From assembly GCA_026129905.1 (NCBI GenBank), contig JAHCHE010000022.1:1-64000 (forward strand): a DNA stretch of 64,000 bases. Reading direction: 5' to 3'. Source of the DNA: Bryobacteraceae bacterium. GTDB lineage: Bacteria; Acidobacteriota; Terriglobia; Bryobacterales; Bryobacteraceae. A program made the position numbers and the translations under genes. The notes beneath the pieces were generated by a model that saw nothing but the letters and a program-made list of their open reading frames with translations, made no database searches and was not told where the DNA came from. The number at the start of each line of letters is the position of its first letter. The first letter of the stretch is position 1. This document shows positions 7,414-16,638 of this stretch, in pieces.

Positions 7414-8911
7414 GTAATTGATTAGCGACCTTCTTGGCTCAAGTGGACTCGGGCAAGGGCTTGGGAAGGCGCAGCAGCAGACGGAATGTTTTTTGCGACG
7501 GAGGCGCTGCCTTCTTGACGGCGGTTCTCGCCACGCTGGTAAAGGCGGCAAAGTAGCTTCGGCCCCGCGCGTGTTCTTCGAGCAGTGCGACACCTTGCGG
7601 GCGATCGCCGGTCGTAGCGCCCGTTCCGCCCGGTTGTTGGTGGGCTCGACGTCCGGGTGGTGGAGAAACGTCAGCACGCGGCCTGATCATGTTGCAGGCC
7701 AATGCCGTCCAGCAGCCGCTGATTGTCCGGATCCCGCAACCGGCGGATGCGCAGGTGACGAGTGAGTTCCTGCTCGATCCGGTTCACCTCGGCCCAGAAC
7801 CATGGCCTTGCCTGCCCGCCGGTCGCGCCAGAGTTGATTGGCCTTGTTGCAGCAGTGTTTCAACCGCGCGCCGAACGCTTTCGCCGGGGCGCCGCTCTTG
7901 CTGGCCACCACCTCCGTCACGTTCCCGATCAGATGCGACAAGCACTTGCGCGTTTCACCCCGCTCAACCTGCCGCGTTGTAGCTGGGTCCGCGATCGGTC
8001 ACCAGCGTCCCGCCGTAGTCGCCGGGCACCAGCTGCCGCACCTGTTCGTTAGCATGGCGCCGAACTTGATACACCGTTTGCTCGTCATACGAAGGCCATC
8101 AGAAACGCGCTCTCCCCGTCGACGCGCCAATCGGTCGTCGGTAGTAAACGACCGCTGTTCCGCACTTGCTTCCGCAGCCGCCGATAAGCTTGGCCGACGG
8201 CTCCGCTCGCTGCTTCCAGCGTCCTGCGTGATCGCGCTCGAGGTCAACGCGGATCCCTGTCATCTCCGCAAGATCGCCGGCAGCCTCCGCACCGGCACGC
8301 CATGGCCGTAGTGCAAAGCGCATGGGCCATCGCCGGAGACGATGGGCGGTGGCGCCGTGCTGATCCGCGGCGACCTCCGATGTTGCCGGCGTAGCGGTCC
8401 GCTGGCTGCAGCGCCGGCACCGGCACACCTGGATCCGGAACACGCGGATCACCGGCTGCGGCCGAGGCAAGGTCGGTCACCGACACGTTTTCGGCCGCCT
8501 CTCCGCTTCCAACGCCTGCCACACCAGCGACACAAGGCATGAGCGACGGCACATCCACCGGCGGATGATTTGGCGCGGCCGCTGGTTGCGCGCGGCGGCG
8601 GAATTCTCCTTGCCCGGGCTTGCGTCCTGGTTTTTGGGGGTTCGGTTTCCGTTTGCCCTTCGAGAACGGCGCGGCGCTGCGGTGTTGTTGAGGAAAAGCA
8701 ACTGCTCCACCAGTTGACGGAGTTCCTCGTTCTGGCGGAGCAGTTCATGGATGAGGCGGATCAGCCCCGCTCGATCCAAAGCCTCCAGATCATCCACCAT
8801 AAAACATTCATTAACACCATTTTATGGCTGGCAAGTCCCGTGCGAAATCGCGCGAGATTCGGAAACGGACACCCTGCGCCGATGACGGCGAGAAAGTCGC
8901 TAACCAGTTAC
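7414..8911 (-). mobile_element. IS66-family insertion sequence (1498 bp)
   Basis: The left end starts GTAATTGATTAGCGACCTT and the right end, read inward, GTAACTGGTTAGCGACTTT. These are imperfect inverted repeats with three differences in 19 bases, starting with the GTAA typical of IS66. TGTTGTTG flanks both ends. A single decayed transposase on the minus strand fills the element, with no tnpA/tnpB accessory genes, which fits the short ISBst12-like branch of the family. It is inserted in a glycoside-hydrolase-like gene. Confidence 0.9.
7439..8800 (-). pseudogene. IS66-type transposase, multiply frameshifted
   Basis: The N-terminus at 8800 reads MVDDLEALDRAGL, then LLRQNEELRQLVEQL, the coiled start of IS66 transposases. 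The C-terminal hallmark LTFLHHPDVEPTNNRAERALRPA is at about 7595-7677. Between them, homologous pieces appear in different frames, for example KPGRKPG-type basic sequence near 8620, YQVRRHANEQVRQLVPGDYGG near 8040 and TDRGPSYN near 7990. The catalytic domain therefore cannot be translated without several frame changes. I infer an inactive element, unless it is mobilised in trans. Confidence 0.8.
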
Positions 8912-8919
8912 TGTTGTTG
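8912..8919. repeat. 8-bp target-site duplication, right copy
   Basis: TGTTGTTG, identical to 7406-7413 and directly following the right end of the IS66-type element. Confidence 0.85.
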
Positions 8920-9945
8920 CCATTTGGCGACGGTGCGAGCGATGACGAGGTGGCGAACTCCGCCACGAAGATCTTATTCGCGGGCACGGGGATCCCACCG
9001 GCGACATACCCGTTGGAGAGAGAGTTCAGGGCCGGCCACAGGTCCCAGGAGTTCGGCTCATACAGCAGCATCATGTAGATGTCGGGATCCTTCGCATAAC
9101 CGTATGCCGCCGTGAGCAGGTCTCGCCATGTTTTGGCCGTCTGTTGGGCATACCGCCAGTCCCAGGTATAGCCGGCATTTCGCGCTGTGATCGTACCCCA
9201 GGGGATCTCACCACGCGGGTGGGCGCCATCCACGAACTGCGTGTCCACCATGTCCATCCCGCTGTTCACCCCGATTAGACCGAGCACGCCCGGAGAAGGA
9301 GAACTGCTGACAGCGATGTCGTCTACGCCCTTGTACGCCAGTTTTGAGAATACGCTCCAGTCGTTTTCCGGATGGCCGGCAATCGCCCCGACTGAGTAGA
9401 TCAGTCCCCACATCAGCACGTTCCGGTATCCCGGAGTCAGATACTGGATGAATGCGCCGGCCCAGGGGATGAAGTTCTGCGCGATCGTCTCCGGGGGAAC
9501 CCTTTGAGCTGGAGGCAGATTCAGCGTCGAGGTTACATATCCGCTGACGAAGTGGAGCGCCACAAATAGACCTTTGTTCTGCGCCTTTGACACAAATTCG
9601 CCCAACGCTTGCCATTGGCCATTGGGGGACAAGTTGGGCGAGGAGGGCGCGCTCAGGAAGCCAGCCGGCTCATTCGGAGCAAGCGAGCGGAGGATTTGCT
9701 GATCCCAGAGATAGAGGTGCAGCAGGTTAAAGCCGTTCTGGCTCAGCCAGGCGAGGTCGTCGTCGACCATCTGGTAGACGTACTTCCCTGCCGTGGCGTC
9801 CCAAGCGTTCCAATCATAGAGCATTCGAAAGTACGTGTGCCTTCGCGGAGAGTAGTTGATTCCTTTCCAGATAGTCGGAACTACATTTCGGCTTCCCTTG
9901 GTCTGCCAACCGCTCGATGCGCCCGTGGAATCAGAGCGCCTGCAT
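8912..9945 (-). pseudogene. Catalytic barrel of a glycoside-hydrolase-like protein (5' side of the insertion)
   Basis: This open stretch encodes a (beta/alpha)8-like domain: KGINYSPRRHTYFRMLYDW, DDDLAWLSQNGFNLLHLYLWDQ, YRNVLMWGLIYSVG, IYMMLLYEPNSWDLW, NKIFVAEFATSSS. The YEP and VAEF segments sit where clan GH-A enzymes (GH5 type) carry their acid/base and nucleophile glutamates; this assignment is inference. It is cut at 8912 by the IS element. At about 9937 the frame breaks from the upstream modules: NNIYMQAL is in one frame and DSTGASSGWQ in another, consistent with one extra base. The usual substrate would be a beta-linked polysaccharide. Confidence 0.7.
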
Positions 9946-11047
9946 GTAGATGTTGTTTGCTCCACCAAGAGAACTCCTGAATGCAACGGTAAGGTCTAGC
10001 GTGAGGTTGTTACCGCTAGCCTCGTGCTCCCGCCGGCAGATCGTGCACTGAGTGTTACCGAATTGGTGCTGATCGTAAGGGCTGAGCCATGCGGTGCCAG
10101 TGTCATTGTAAAGAGAAATATTGTTGACGCACGGTCGTACCGGAACGAGCAAGCGGTTGCCTCACTCGGGGTTGGGCTGAAGGTCCATAACAGATGTCAG
10201 GTCGGTGTACCCAATGGGGTCCGAATAGGTAAATTGAAATGTCTGCGGCCCAAGTCCTGTCCCTGTGGAGGGGCTCACCGGGATACGGCCGAGGGCGGAT
10301 GAGGCCCAGCCGGCACCGTCCACGTCCCCTTCGGCTGCCAGCTGAGGTCAGACCGGCGTTGTCCTGGGCGAACAGATATCAGTTTCGTCCCGAAAACGTA
10401 ACGGGGCCTGAAACGTGACGGGAACCGTCAGCGTAAGCTGGTTGCCGGCGCTGCTCGCCGACGCCCCCGTGCCGCTAATGCTGCACTGCGAGCTGCTCGC
10501 CGTGCCGGAGGTTCCCGGCGCGAAGTTGCCCAGCCAGCCTGTATCCCCGTTGTTCCTCAGGTACAGCCGGTTGGAAGCCCGGTTGTACCGGATGTAGCAG
10601 GCATTCGGGTAGGAGACGGCAGTATTGAAGAGGGCATACATCTCCGCCAGATTTCTTAGAATAGCCGAGCGAACTGTGAGGCCTTCCAGGTGAACGCCTG
10701 CGAGGCTGCCGCCGCTGGAGGGTGAGGCGGATCCGCCGTGGGCGGGTTCTGGAGCCACAGGCGCGAAAGGTGGCGCGGCGCTGCCGGCGGCGTGGAAGCC
10801 CGACTCAACTGGATGCAATTGCCGGCGACAAAGTGACGCTGGCGCTGCTGATAACGACGCTGTTTGCCTTCACGGCATTGTTGTCGGGAAAGTTATGCGT
10901 CCCGGAAGTGAGGGTCTGGTTGGGTACAACGAAGGGATTGGAGCACTGGGCGGCCCCCGGAGCGGCGCCAGCAGGTTCCCGGCGACGAGGCAGAGTCCGA
11001 ACCGGACCACGGCGGCGGCGCCCACGCAATGGCGACGGCGTTGGCAT
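9931..11047 (-). pseudogene. 5' modules of the glycoside-hydrolase-like gene, several frameshifts
   Basis: A start at 11047 with GGGAG upstream leads into a sequence whose next frame looks like a signal peptide (VVRFGLCLVAGNLLAPL). Then follow QCSNPFVVPNQTLTSGTHNF, SGFHAAGSAAPPF, and two copies of a beta module. Copy one has CYIRYNRASNRLYLRNNGDTGWL, SQCSISGTGASASSAGNQLTL; copy two has NNISLYNDTGTAWLS and ASGNNLTLDLTVAF followed by NNIYM. At least five frame changes are needed to read it as one protein (near 10810, 10390, 10310, 10160 and 9937). It was probably an exported, multi-module enzyme of well over 1000 residues. Confidence 0.6.
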
Positions 11048-11058
11048 GGCGGCTCCCT

Positions 11059-11710
11059 ACCGGCCTGCCGGGGCGGCGGCTACGGGTCTCCCCAGCTTGC
11101 GCCACGCGGCGGCGAAGTTCCCTGACCTCCCGGTCCTGCCGGATCAGGTGGGAGCGTGAGTTCTTCGACCTTGGCCAGCAGCCGGGCTTGCATGTCGCCC
11201 ACGCCGATGCCCTGTTGCTCGACTTCAGCCTGGGAGGGAATGTCCGGCAGATGGCGGTGCGCCTGACGCGCTGACTTCGCTCAACGGCCGAAGGTAGCTG
11301 GGACGGAAGACGTAGTCCGGCCATCCGGTATTGGTGACGATGACCTCCTTGGCGCTGATCACGCCGTTGACGGCGAGCTTGTACTGCGGGTTGCCCGTTC
11401 CGATGCCGACGTTGCCGGAGTCGGTGATGCGCATTTTCGGACCAACTGCCGGCGGTCAGGTTGGTGGCGCTGCCGAAGCGCAGGAGGCGTTGCCGTTGCC
11501 GCTCCGCCAGATGACGGCGTTATCGGCCCACACAACTGCACGAATCCGTTGTTGGTTTGCCAGGCCGCCAGATTGCCGACGACTTGGAGCATGGTGGACG
11601 GCTACAGAGGTTCCGATCCCGACGGTACTGTTGGTCCAGAGTGGATTTGTGCTTCGGTCCACCGGCCCCAGGCGGGGCGCGCGGAGGCCATCCAGGCGAG
11701 GCCAAGCCAA
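11059..11710 (-). pseudogene. Tail-fibre / intramolecular-chaperone-like exported protein, frameshifted
   Basis: Pieces in shifting frames read STNPLWTNSTVGIGT, then LQVVGNLAAWQTNNGFVQL, MRITDSGNVGIGTGNPQYKLAVNG, AKEVIVTNTGWPDYVFRPSY, and finally [18 protein letters not shown]. This is the usual order in tail-fibre-domain proteins that carry a Peptidase_S74-like C-terminus followed by a coiled coil. At least three frame changes are needed. It lies upstream of, and in the same direction as, the broken glycoside-hydrolase-like gene. A good promoter lies at 11792-11821. Confidence 0.6.
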
Positions 11711-11791
11711 TCAGTAATTTGCGCGGGGGCCATCGATGAGAATGTCGGCATGAGCAACTCCGAAGTGAATCGCATTGTAAACGGACAACAA

Positions 11792-11821
11792 CATCGTAAA
11801 TTACGAGATGCGTAATGTCAA
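11792..11821 (-). promoter_or_regulatory. Sigma-70-like promoter for the minus-strand exported-protein array
   Basis: On the minus strand a perfect -35 TTGACA (11816-11821) and a -10 TACGAT (11792-11797) are separated by 18 bases, in an AT-rich patch that stands out from the GC-rich background. It points into the tail-fibre-like pseudogene and the array down to 741. Confidence 0.6.
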
Positions 11822-12160
11822 GAGAATTTTTATTTTAATGTTGACGAAAAAGAAAAGTTGTACAACGATTTATTCCGGTAAGGAAATAAATCGGGATGGG
11901 GGATCGGCGATAAAGGAGGGAGCCGGTGGGAGACGGTTGGGCCGGGCCGCGGGGTCGAGCCTTTGTTGCCCGAAGCGCGGGAATCAGGTTTGTGCCCGCC
12001 GCGCACTGCGACGGGAACAAAGCTCGCGAGCTCTGGGCCTCCCTGGTCGAAGCCGGCTGGAAGCAGTTGAACGGCTATCTAAACAAAGCGGCAGACCTTG
12101 AATCGCGCCTCGAACGCCTGGCCCGGTCCGTCATCGGCGCCGGCAGCGTCTGAACGCGAG
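11822..12160. other. Region without a supported gene
   Basis: An AT-rich start (11822-11890) is followed by GC-rich sequence. An open plus-strand frame ends at 12153 with ELWASLVEAGWKQLNGYLN and LESRLERLARS, which could be the end of a small helical protein, but I see no convincing start, ribosome site or family resemblance. Confidence 0.4.
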
Positions 12161-12450
12161 TCACAGGAATCGCTTTTCCAGCATCACCGTTAGACATTCA
12201 ACTGCTTTCCTGCCGTTAACCTCACAAGACCGCCGATCGCAAGTCAAGAGCACACAACCGCGCTCGTGTGGGGACAACAGGACCGCCTCGCCGGAGGCCT
12301 CATCCGGCAGGTCTTTACGCGAAAGCGTTACTTCGTGAACCAAGCTGTTCGAGCAAGCAGCCCAGATCCTCAGGCAAGCTCATCTTCAATTTTGGCGAGG
12401 ACTTCGGCAATGTCTGGCTGGCTCCGGCGGGATAGCTTCGCATCCAGACC
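12161..12450 (-). pseudogene. Possible PIN-like (DUF5615-type) toxin remnant
   Basis: Two frames together resemble a small PIN-like protein: LPEDLGCLLEQLGS in one frame and HEVTLSRKDLPDEASGEAVLL, then ERGCVLLTCDR in another, joined by a frameshift near 12340. An upstream frame reads KLSRRSQPDIAEVLAKIEDELA and stops, which could be the end of an antitoxin. The resemblance is from memory and weak, and no intact gene is present. Confidence 0.25.
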
Positions 12451-12472
12451 TCGGCTCAAGTAAACTACCGGA

Positions 12473-15397
12473 ATGCCGCACCCGTTACAGTACGACCTTC
12501 TGGGAGGGTTTCAGACGGCGCGGCCGGCGAACCCGGTCTATTGTCACCAGGAGTTCCTCGAAAAACTCGCCGAGCACGCGCGCGACGGGGTAGGGAAGCG
12601 GACGACGCTGCTGCTTCAGCGGCTGGCCGTCGATCCCTCGCGGCTCCACTACAAGGCGACCCATGGCGTCAATCGCGGCTGGCGGAGGTCCCGGCTGGGA
12701 GGGGGCGGCGGAAGCCACTTCTACGCCTGGTGGACGCCAAAGGGAGCGGCGCCGCTGAAGGAGGCCCCCGCCTTCCAAGACGCTCCGGACGGCGCCCTAT
12801 TTCTGCGGGACATCCGTCATCACGACGACCACGCCCCGCTGAATCCGCAGTCGTTCACCGACCATTACCTGCCGATGACGGTCCGCGACCTGCGGCGCGA
12901 GGAATACAGCCCGGCGCCCTGGACTTCGGGGCAATCCCGGTTCGCGTCCGCGCGGCAGCCGGTCCGCATTCTCAAGGGCCACCCCGGCTCGGGAAAAACG
13001 ACCGCGCTGTGGCACGCCGCCGACCAGACGGGCGCGGAGAAGGTGCTCTACGTCACGTATTCCCGCGATCTGGCCGCGCTGGCGCGGGATCATTTCGACC
13101 GGTACTGCTCGTCGGAGCGCAGCTTTCGCGTGGTCACCTTTTCCGGACTGGTGCGCGAAATGCTGCCGGTGGACGGAACTCCGGCCGCCGACCGAGAGGT
13201 CCGGCGCCAGTTTCAGCGCGCGCTGGGCGTGTTCCACCGGGGACTGGGACCCTGGACGGACAGTCCGGCGGCGCTCTACGACGAGATGCACGCGCACCTG
13301 GTCGGAGACGCGCTGCCGGTGGCCGTGGGGCGATTCGCCTCCAGCGCGGTTCCGAGAGTCCCGGAATGGGAGTACCGCGCCAGGAGAAAGGACACGCTCG
13401 GCTCGGCGGCGGTGGGCTCGGTTCTGGACGTCGCGGTGCGCCTGGAGCGGGAAGGGCCGCTCGCCCAGCGCTTCTTTCCGGAACTGGCGCTGGCCTGGGA
13501 TGCCGTGGCGCGCCTCCGCGGGGGCAGTGTTCCGGCCGGCCTGCTCGACTACGACTGCATCGCCGTCGACGAGTGCCAGGACCTCACGCCGATCGAGGCG
13601 TACATGCTGGTGGAAATCGCGGCGCACGTGCGCAGCCGCCGGCGCGGCCCGGTCCCGGTGCTGTTCGCGGGCGACGAGGCGCAGACCGTGCGGCCCACGG
13701 ATTTCGAATGGGGTTGGCTGAACGACCTGCTGCACTCGCGGCTCGGCGCGCCGGCGGAGTTCAAGCTCTCGGTGAATCTTCGCAGCCCGCGGCGGATTGC
13801 GGAAATCGTGAACCGAGTGTGGGATCTCTACTCCCACATCGAGAAGCGCGACCGGCCCAGCGGCGCCGGCGTCGCGGAGATCGACGACGACGCCACCGAC
13901 CAGATTTACTACTGCGTCGCGGTCGCCGGGGCGGAACTCGACCAGCTCCTGGAGAATCTGTCCACGCGCGAGGGGCTGGCGATCATCACGCTGGATAACT
14001 CGGTTCCGGACTTTGTGCCGGAGCGCCTGCGGCCGTCGGTGCTGAGCGTTTCCGAGGCCAAGGGACTGGACTTCCATTCCGTGTGCGTGCTCGACGCGGG
14101 ACGGCAGCTTGACCGGATCATCCGGGACCAGAAGCCCTCCCGGACCGGCTGGGATATCGAAGACTTGCGGAAGCGGCTTGCGATCGATCAGCTCCGCGTG
14201 GCGCTGAGCCGGCCGACCGAGCGGCTGCTGTGGATCGACGTGAGTCCGGACAGCGAGATTGTCCGCCAGAGCGTTCGCTTCCTGGGCGGCAGCGGGGGAG
14301 GCCCGGTTTCCCCGTCGATTCCGGCGGCGGTCCTCACGGCGCTCGAGGAAGACCAACTCGACCTGGAGGAGCGCGTCCAGCGCTGCCAGACTGACGCCCG
14401 CCAGTACCTGGAGGTGCGGCCGGAGATCGCCTGGTCGCGCGCGCAGCAGGCGGTCACGCTGCTCGGAAGGCCCGACAGTCCCGCTTGCGTCACGGACGAA
14501 GCCCTTCGAAGGGCGGCGCATCTTACGCTGGCGGAAATCTGCATCTGCCTTGCCATGCGCGGCGCAAAGCTGCCGGCGGAGTTGGGGCGGCCGGACCTGT
14601 TCGACCACGCGTGGTGGGCGGCGTCGTCGGCCGGTCGCCGCGGCATGGCGGCTGTGATCAAAGAGATTGAGACGGTCGAGCGGGCCGCCCCGGCGTCCCG
14701 GCTGAACGCGGTGGTGCACCTCTCCCAGACGCTGCCGGCTCACCGGGCCGAACTCGAAGCGTGGCTGCTGATAGAGGTTCAGAGCCGGAGCAGACAGTGG
14801 ATCGGCGAACTGGAGGCGGCGATGTTCAGCGCGGAAAACGCCGGCGTTCTTCTGCGGATTTTGCCGCCCTTCTACGAGGCGCTATCGGTACCTGACGCCG
14901 CGGCGAGGGTCGCTCTGTTGCGGCAACGGGCCGTCGAGATGTTCATGAAGGAAGGCCGGCACGCCGAAGCGCTGGCCGTGATTCGTGGGTCGCCGGAGAA
15001 GAACCTCCGGCTGGAGGCCGTGTGCCTGGAAGGAATGGGCGACTACGTCGCGGCCGCGGCGAGCTACCGCGAGGTGGGCGATCGGAAAGAGGCGCTGCGT
15101 TGTTACCGGCTGGCGCCCGATTTCGACGCCGCGCTGGCGCTGGTGCGGGAGATCGGCGATCATCCCGCCGCCGAGTCGCTGGAATGGGTGGCGCGCCTGC
15201 GGGCCGTGATCGCCGAGCGGCCGGAAAAATTCACCCGCACGATGTTGCCCTCGGAGAAGAAATTGCTTCAGGACCTGCTGGAGAAGAGCCTGGGCGTGGC
15301 CCGCCGCACGCCCGCCGCGCGCAAACCCGCGACCAAGCGCGCCGCCGTGAAGAATACCCCGACGCCGCGCAAACGCGCTCTTCCGAAGCCGGGATAG
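12473..15397 (+). CDS. Large UvrD-like SF1 helicase with helical-repeat C-terminus and basic tail
   Basis: The product is 974 residues. Motif I GHPGSGKTT is at 169-177, motif II VDECQD at 365-370, motif III GDEAQTV at 400-406, motif IV-like VNLRSPRRIAEIVN at 434-447, motif V SEAKGLDF at 527-534 and motif VI QLRVALSRPTERL at 573-585. It is therefore an SF1 ATPase related to UvrD/Rep. The first 160 residues match nothing I recognise. Residues 590-950 are alpha-helical with TPR-like repeats (GDYVAAAASYREVGDRKEALRCY). The tail is a Lys/Ala/Pro histone-like segment (ARKPATKRAAVKN). It stands alone on the plus strand and converges on nagA 17 bases later. DNA repair or anti-phage roles are both possible. 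Confidence 0.85.
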   Translation: MPHPLQYDLLGGFQTARPANPVYCHQEFLEKLAEHARDGVGKRTTLLLQRLAVDPSRLHYKATHGVNRGWRRSRLGGGGGSHFYAWWTPKGAAPLKEAPAFQDAPDGALFLRDIRHHDDHAPLNPQSFTDHYLPMTVRDLRREEYSPAPWTSGQSRFASARQPVRILKGHPGSGKTTALWHAADQTGAEKVLYVTYSRDLAALARDHFDRYCSSERSFRVVTFSGLVREMLPVDGTPAADREVRRQFQRALGVFHRGLGPWTDSPAALYDEMHAHLVGDALPVAVGRFASSAVPRVPEWEYRARRKDTLGSAAVGSVLDVAVRLEREGPLAQRFFPELALAWDAVARLRGGSVPAGLLDYDCIAVDECQDLTPIEAYMLVEIAAHVRSRRRGPVPVLFAGDEAQTVRPTDFEWGWLNDLLHSRLGAPAEFKLSVNLRSPRRIAEIVNRVWDLYSHIEKRDRPSGAGVAEIDDDATDQIYYCVAVAGAELDQLLENLSTREGLAIITLDNSVPDFVPERLRPSVLSVSEAKGLDFHSVCVLDAGRQLDRIIRDQKPSRTGWDIEDLRKRLAIDQLRVALSRPTERLLWIDVSPDSEIVRQSVRFLGGSGGGPVSPSIPAAVLTALEEDQLDLEERVQRCQTDARQYLEVRPEIAWSRAQQAVTLLGRPDSPACVTDEALRRAAHLTLAEICICLAMRGAKLPAELGRPDLFDHAWWAASSAGRRGMAAVIKEIETVERAAPASRLNAVVHLSQTLPAHRAELEAWLLIEVQSRSRQWIGELEAAMFSAENAGVLLRILPPFYEALSVPDAAARVALLRQRAVEMFMKEGRHAEALAVIRGSPEKNLRLEAVCLEGMGDYVAAAASYREVGDRKEALRCYRLAPDFDAALALVREIGDHPAAESLEWVARLRAVIAERPEKFTRTMLPSEKKLLQDLLEKSLGVARRTPAARKPATKRAAVKNTPTPRKRALPKPG

Positions 15398-15414
15398 GCT
15401 CCGGCGCGGGCGGC

Positions 15415-16563
15415 TCAGTTCTTCGAGTACGCCAGTTCGCCGTCGAGGAACGTGCGCAGCACTTCGATCGATTTCGTCGCGGGATCGAAGTTGAACTCCA
15501 CCAGGTCGGCGCGTTCGCCGGGCGTGAGACCGCGCTGCCGCGAGGCGATCCGGGCGACGCGAGCCGGGTTCTGCGTGGCGGTGACGAGCGCCTGGGGCAG
15601 GGAAATGCCCGCCATCCGCATCATGTTCTCGATGCCGCGATCCATGCGCAGCGCCGAGCCCGCCAGGCGGTCGCCTCCCACCAACGTGACGCGATCGCCC
15701 GGGTGTAGTTCGATCTCCACCTCGCCGATTTTGAAGCGGCCAGGCTGGCAACCGGCCGGCATGACCGCGTCGGTGACCAGGATGCTGCGCTCGATCCCCT
15801 TGGCGCGAATCGCGGCTTTGAGGAAGGCTGGCGGCAGGTGAATCCCGTCGACGATGAAGCCGGCCGCCAGGCGATCGTCGGAAAGTTGGTCCCAGATGTA
15901 GTTGGGGTGCCGCCGGATCATCGAGTGGGCGCCGTTGCCCAGGTGCGTGGACATGGTGGCGCCGGCGCGCACCGCGTCGTCCAGTTGCGCGGTGGTCGCC
16001 TTGGTATGGCCGATACTGACGACGACGCCATGGCCGACCAGCGTCTCGATGTAGCGCGGCGTCTCCGGCCACTCCGGGGACACCGTCACCAGCCGGACGT
16101 TCCCCTCGGCCGCCTCCTGCCAGCGGAGGAACTCCTGGACGTCAGGCGGCCGGACCCATTCGCGGGGGTGCGCGCCGCGTGGGCCGTCTTCGGGCGAAAT
16201 GTGCGGCCCTTCGACGTGAAAGCCCTCGATCGCGCGGCCATCCCGCAGGGTACGCCGCGCCGCCGCCATGTTGCGAAGCGCGCCCTCCATCGTCGCCGGC
16301 GGTCCGGTAATGATCGTCGGAAGAAACCGCGTTACCCCGGTAGAGAACAGTACTCCCAGCGATCGCTCGATCTCGTCCAGTGGCGCGCCGGGAAAGTTAT
16401 AGTCCACGCCCGCGAACCCGTTCACCTGCAAGTCGATGAAGCCGGGCGCGATGTACGGGAGAGACTCGACTCCGGCGATCAGCGCGTCCACGGATTGGAT
16501 CGCGCGCTCGAATGCGATGGCCACCTGCGAACCGGTGGCGGCGTCTACGCCGACGGTAGTCAT
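15415..16563 (-). CDS. nagA: N-acetylglucosamine-6-phosphate deacetylase
   Basis: The product is 382 residues, the usual NagA length. It removes the acetyl group from GlcNAc-6-phosphate in the cytoplasm, feeding amino-sugar catabolism and wall recycling. Family motifs in order are APGFIDLQVNGFAG, FHVEGPHISPEDGPRGAH (metal-binding Glu), VVSIGHTKA, STHLGNGAHSMIRRHPN, FIVDGIHLPP and ILVTDAVMPAG with the catalytic Asp. Other NagA proteins usually read THLFNAM where this one has THLGNGAH. No nagB is adjacent; a ROK kinase and anmK elsewhere in the window could act in the same recycling route. Confidence 0.92.
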   Translation of the reverse strand: MTTVGVDAATGSQVAIAFERAIQSVDALIAGVESLPYIAPGFIDLQVNGFAGVDYNFPGAPLDEIERSLGVLFSTGVTRFLPTIITGPPATMEGALRNMAAARRTLRDGRAIEGFHVEGPHISPEDGPRGAHPREWVRPPDVQEFLRWQEAAEGNVRLVTVSPEWPETPRYIETLVGHGVVVSIGHTKATTAQLDDAVRAGATMSTHLGNGAHSMIRRHPNYIWDQLSDDRLAAGFIVDGIHLPPAFLKAAIRAKGIERSILVTDAVMPAGCQPGRFKIGEVEIELHPGDRVTLVGGDRLAGSALRMDRGIENMMRMAGISLPQALVTATQNPARVARIASRQRGLTPGERADLVEFNFDPATKSIEVLRTFLDGELAYSKN

Positions 16564-16638
16564 GGGTATCTTTATCCTAATTTCTCACATCGCCGGGGCG
16601 CGCGAGCGGCGGCGTGCGGGCGGCCTCGGGGCAGACCG

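Noticed and set aside
12797-14743. Long open frame antisense to the helicase
   Set aside because: It mirrors the codons of an SF1 helicase with all motifs; long antisense frames are expected in GC-rich genes. The translation is Arg-rich with no motif or start signal.
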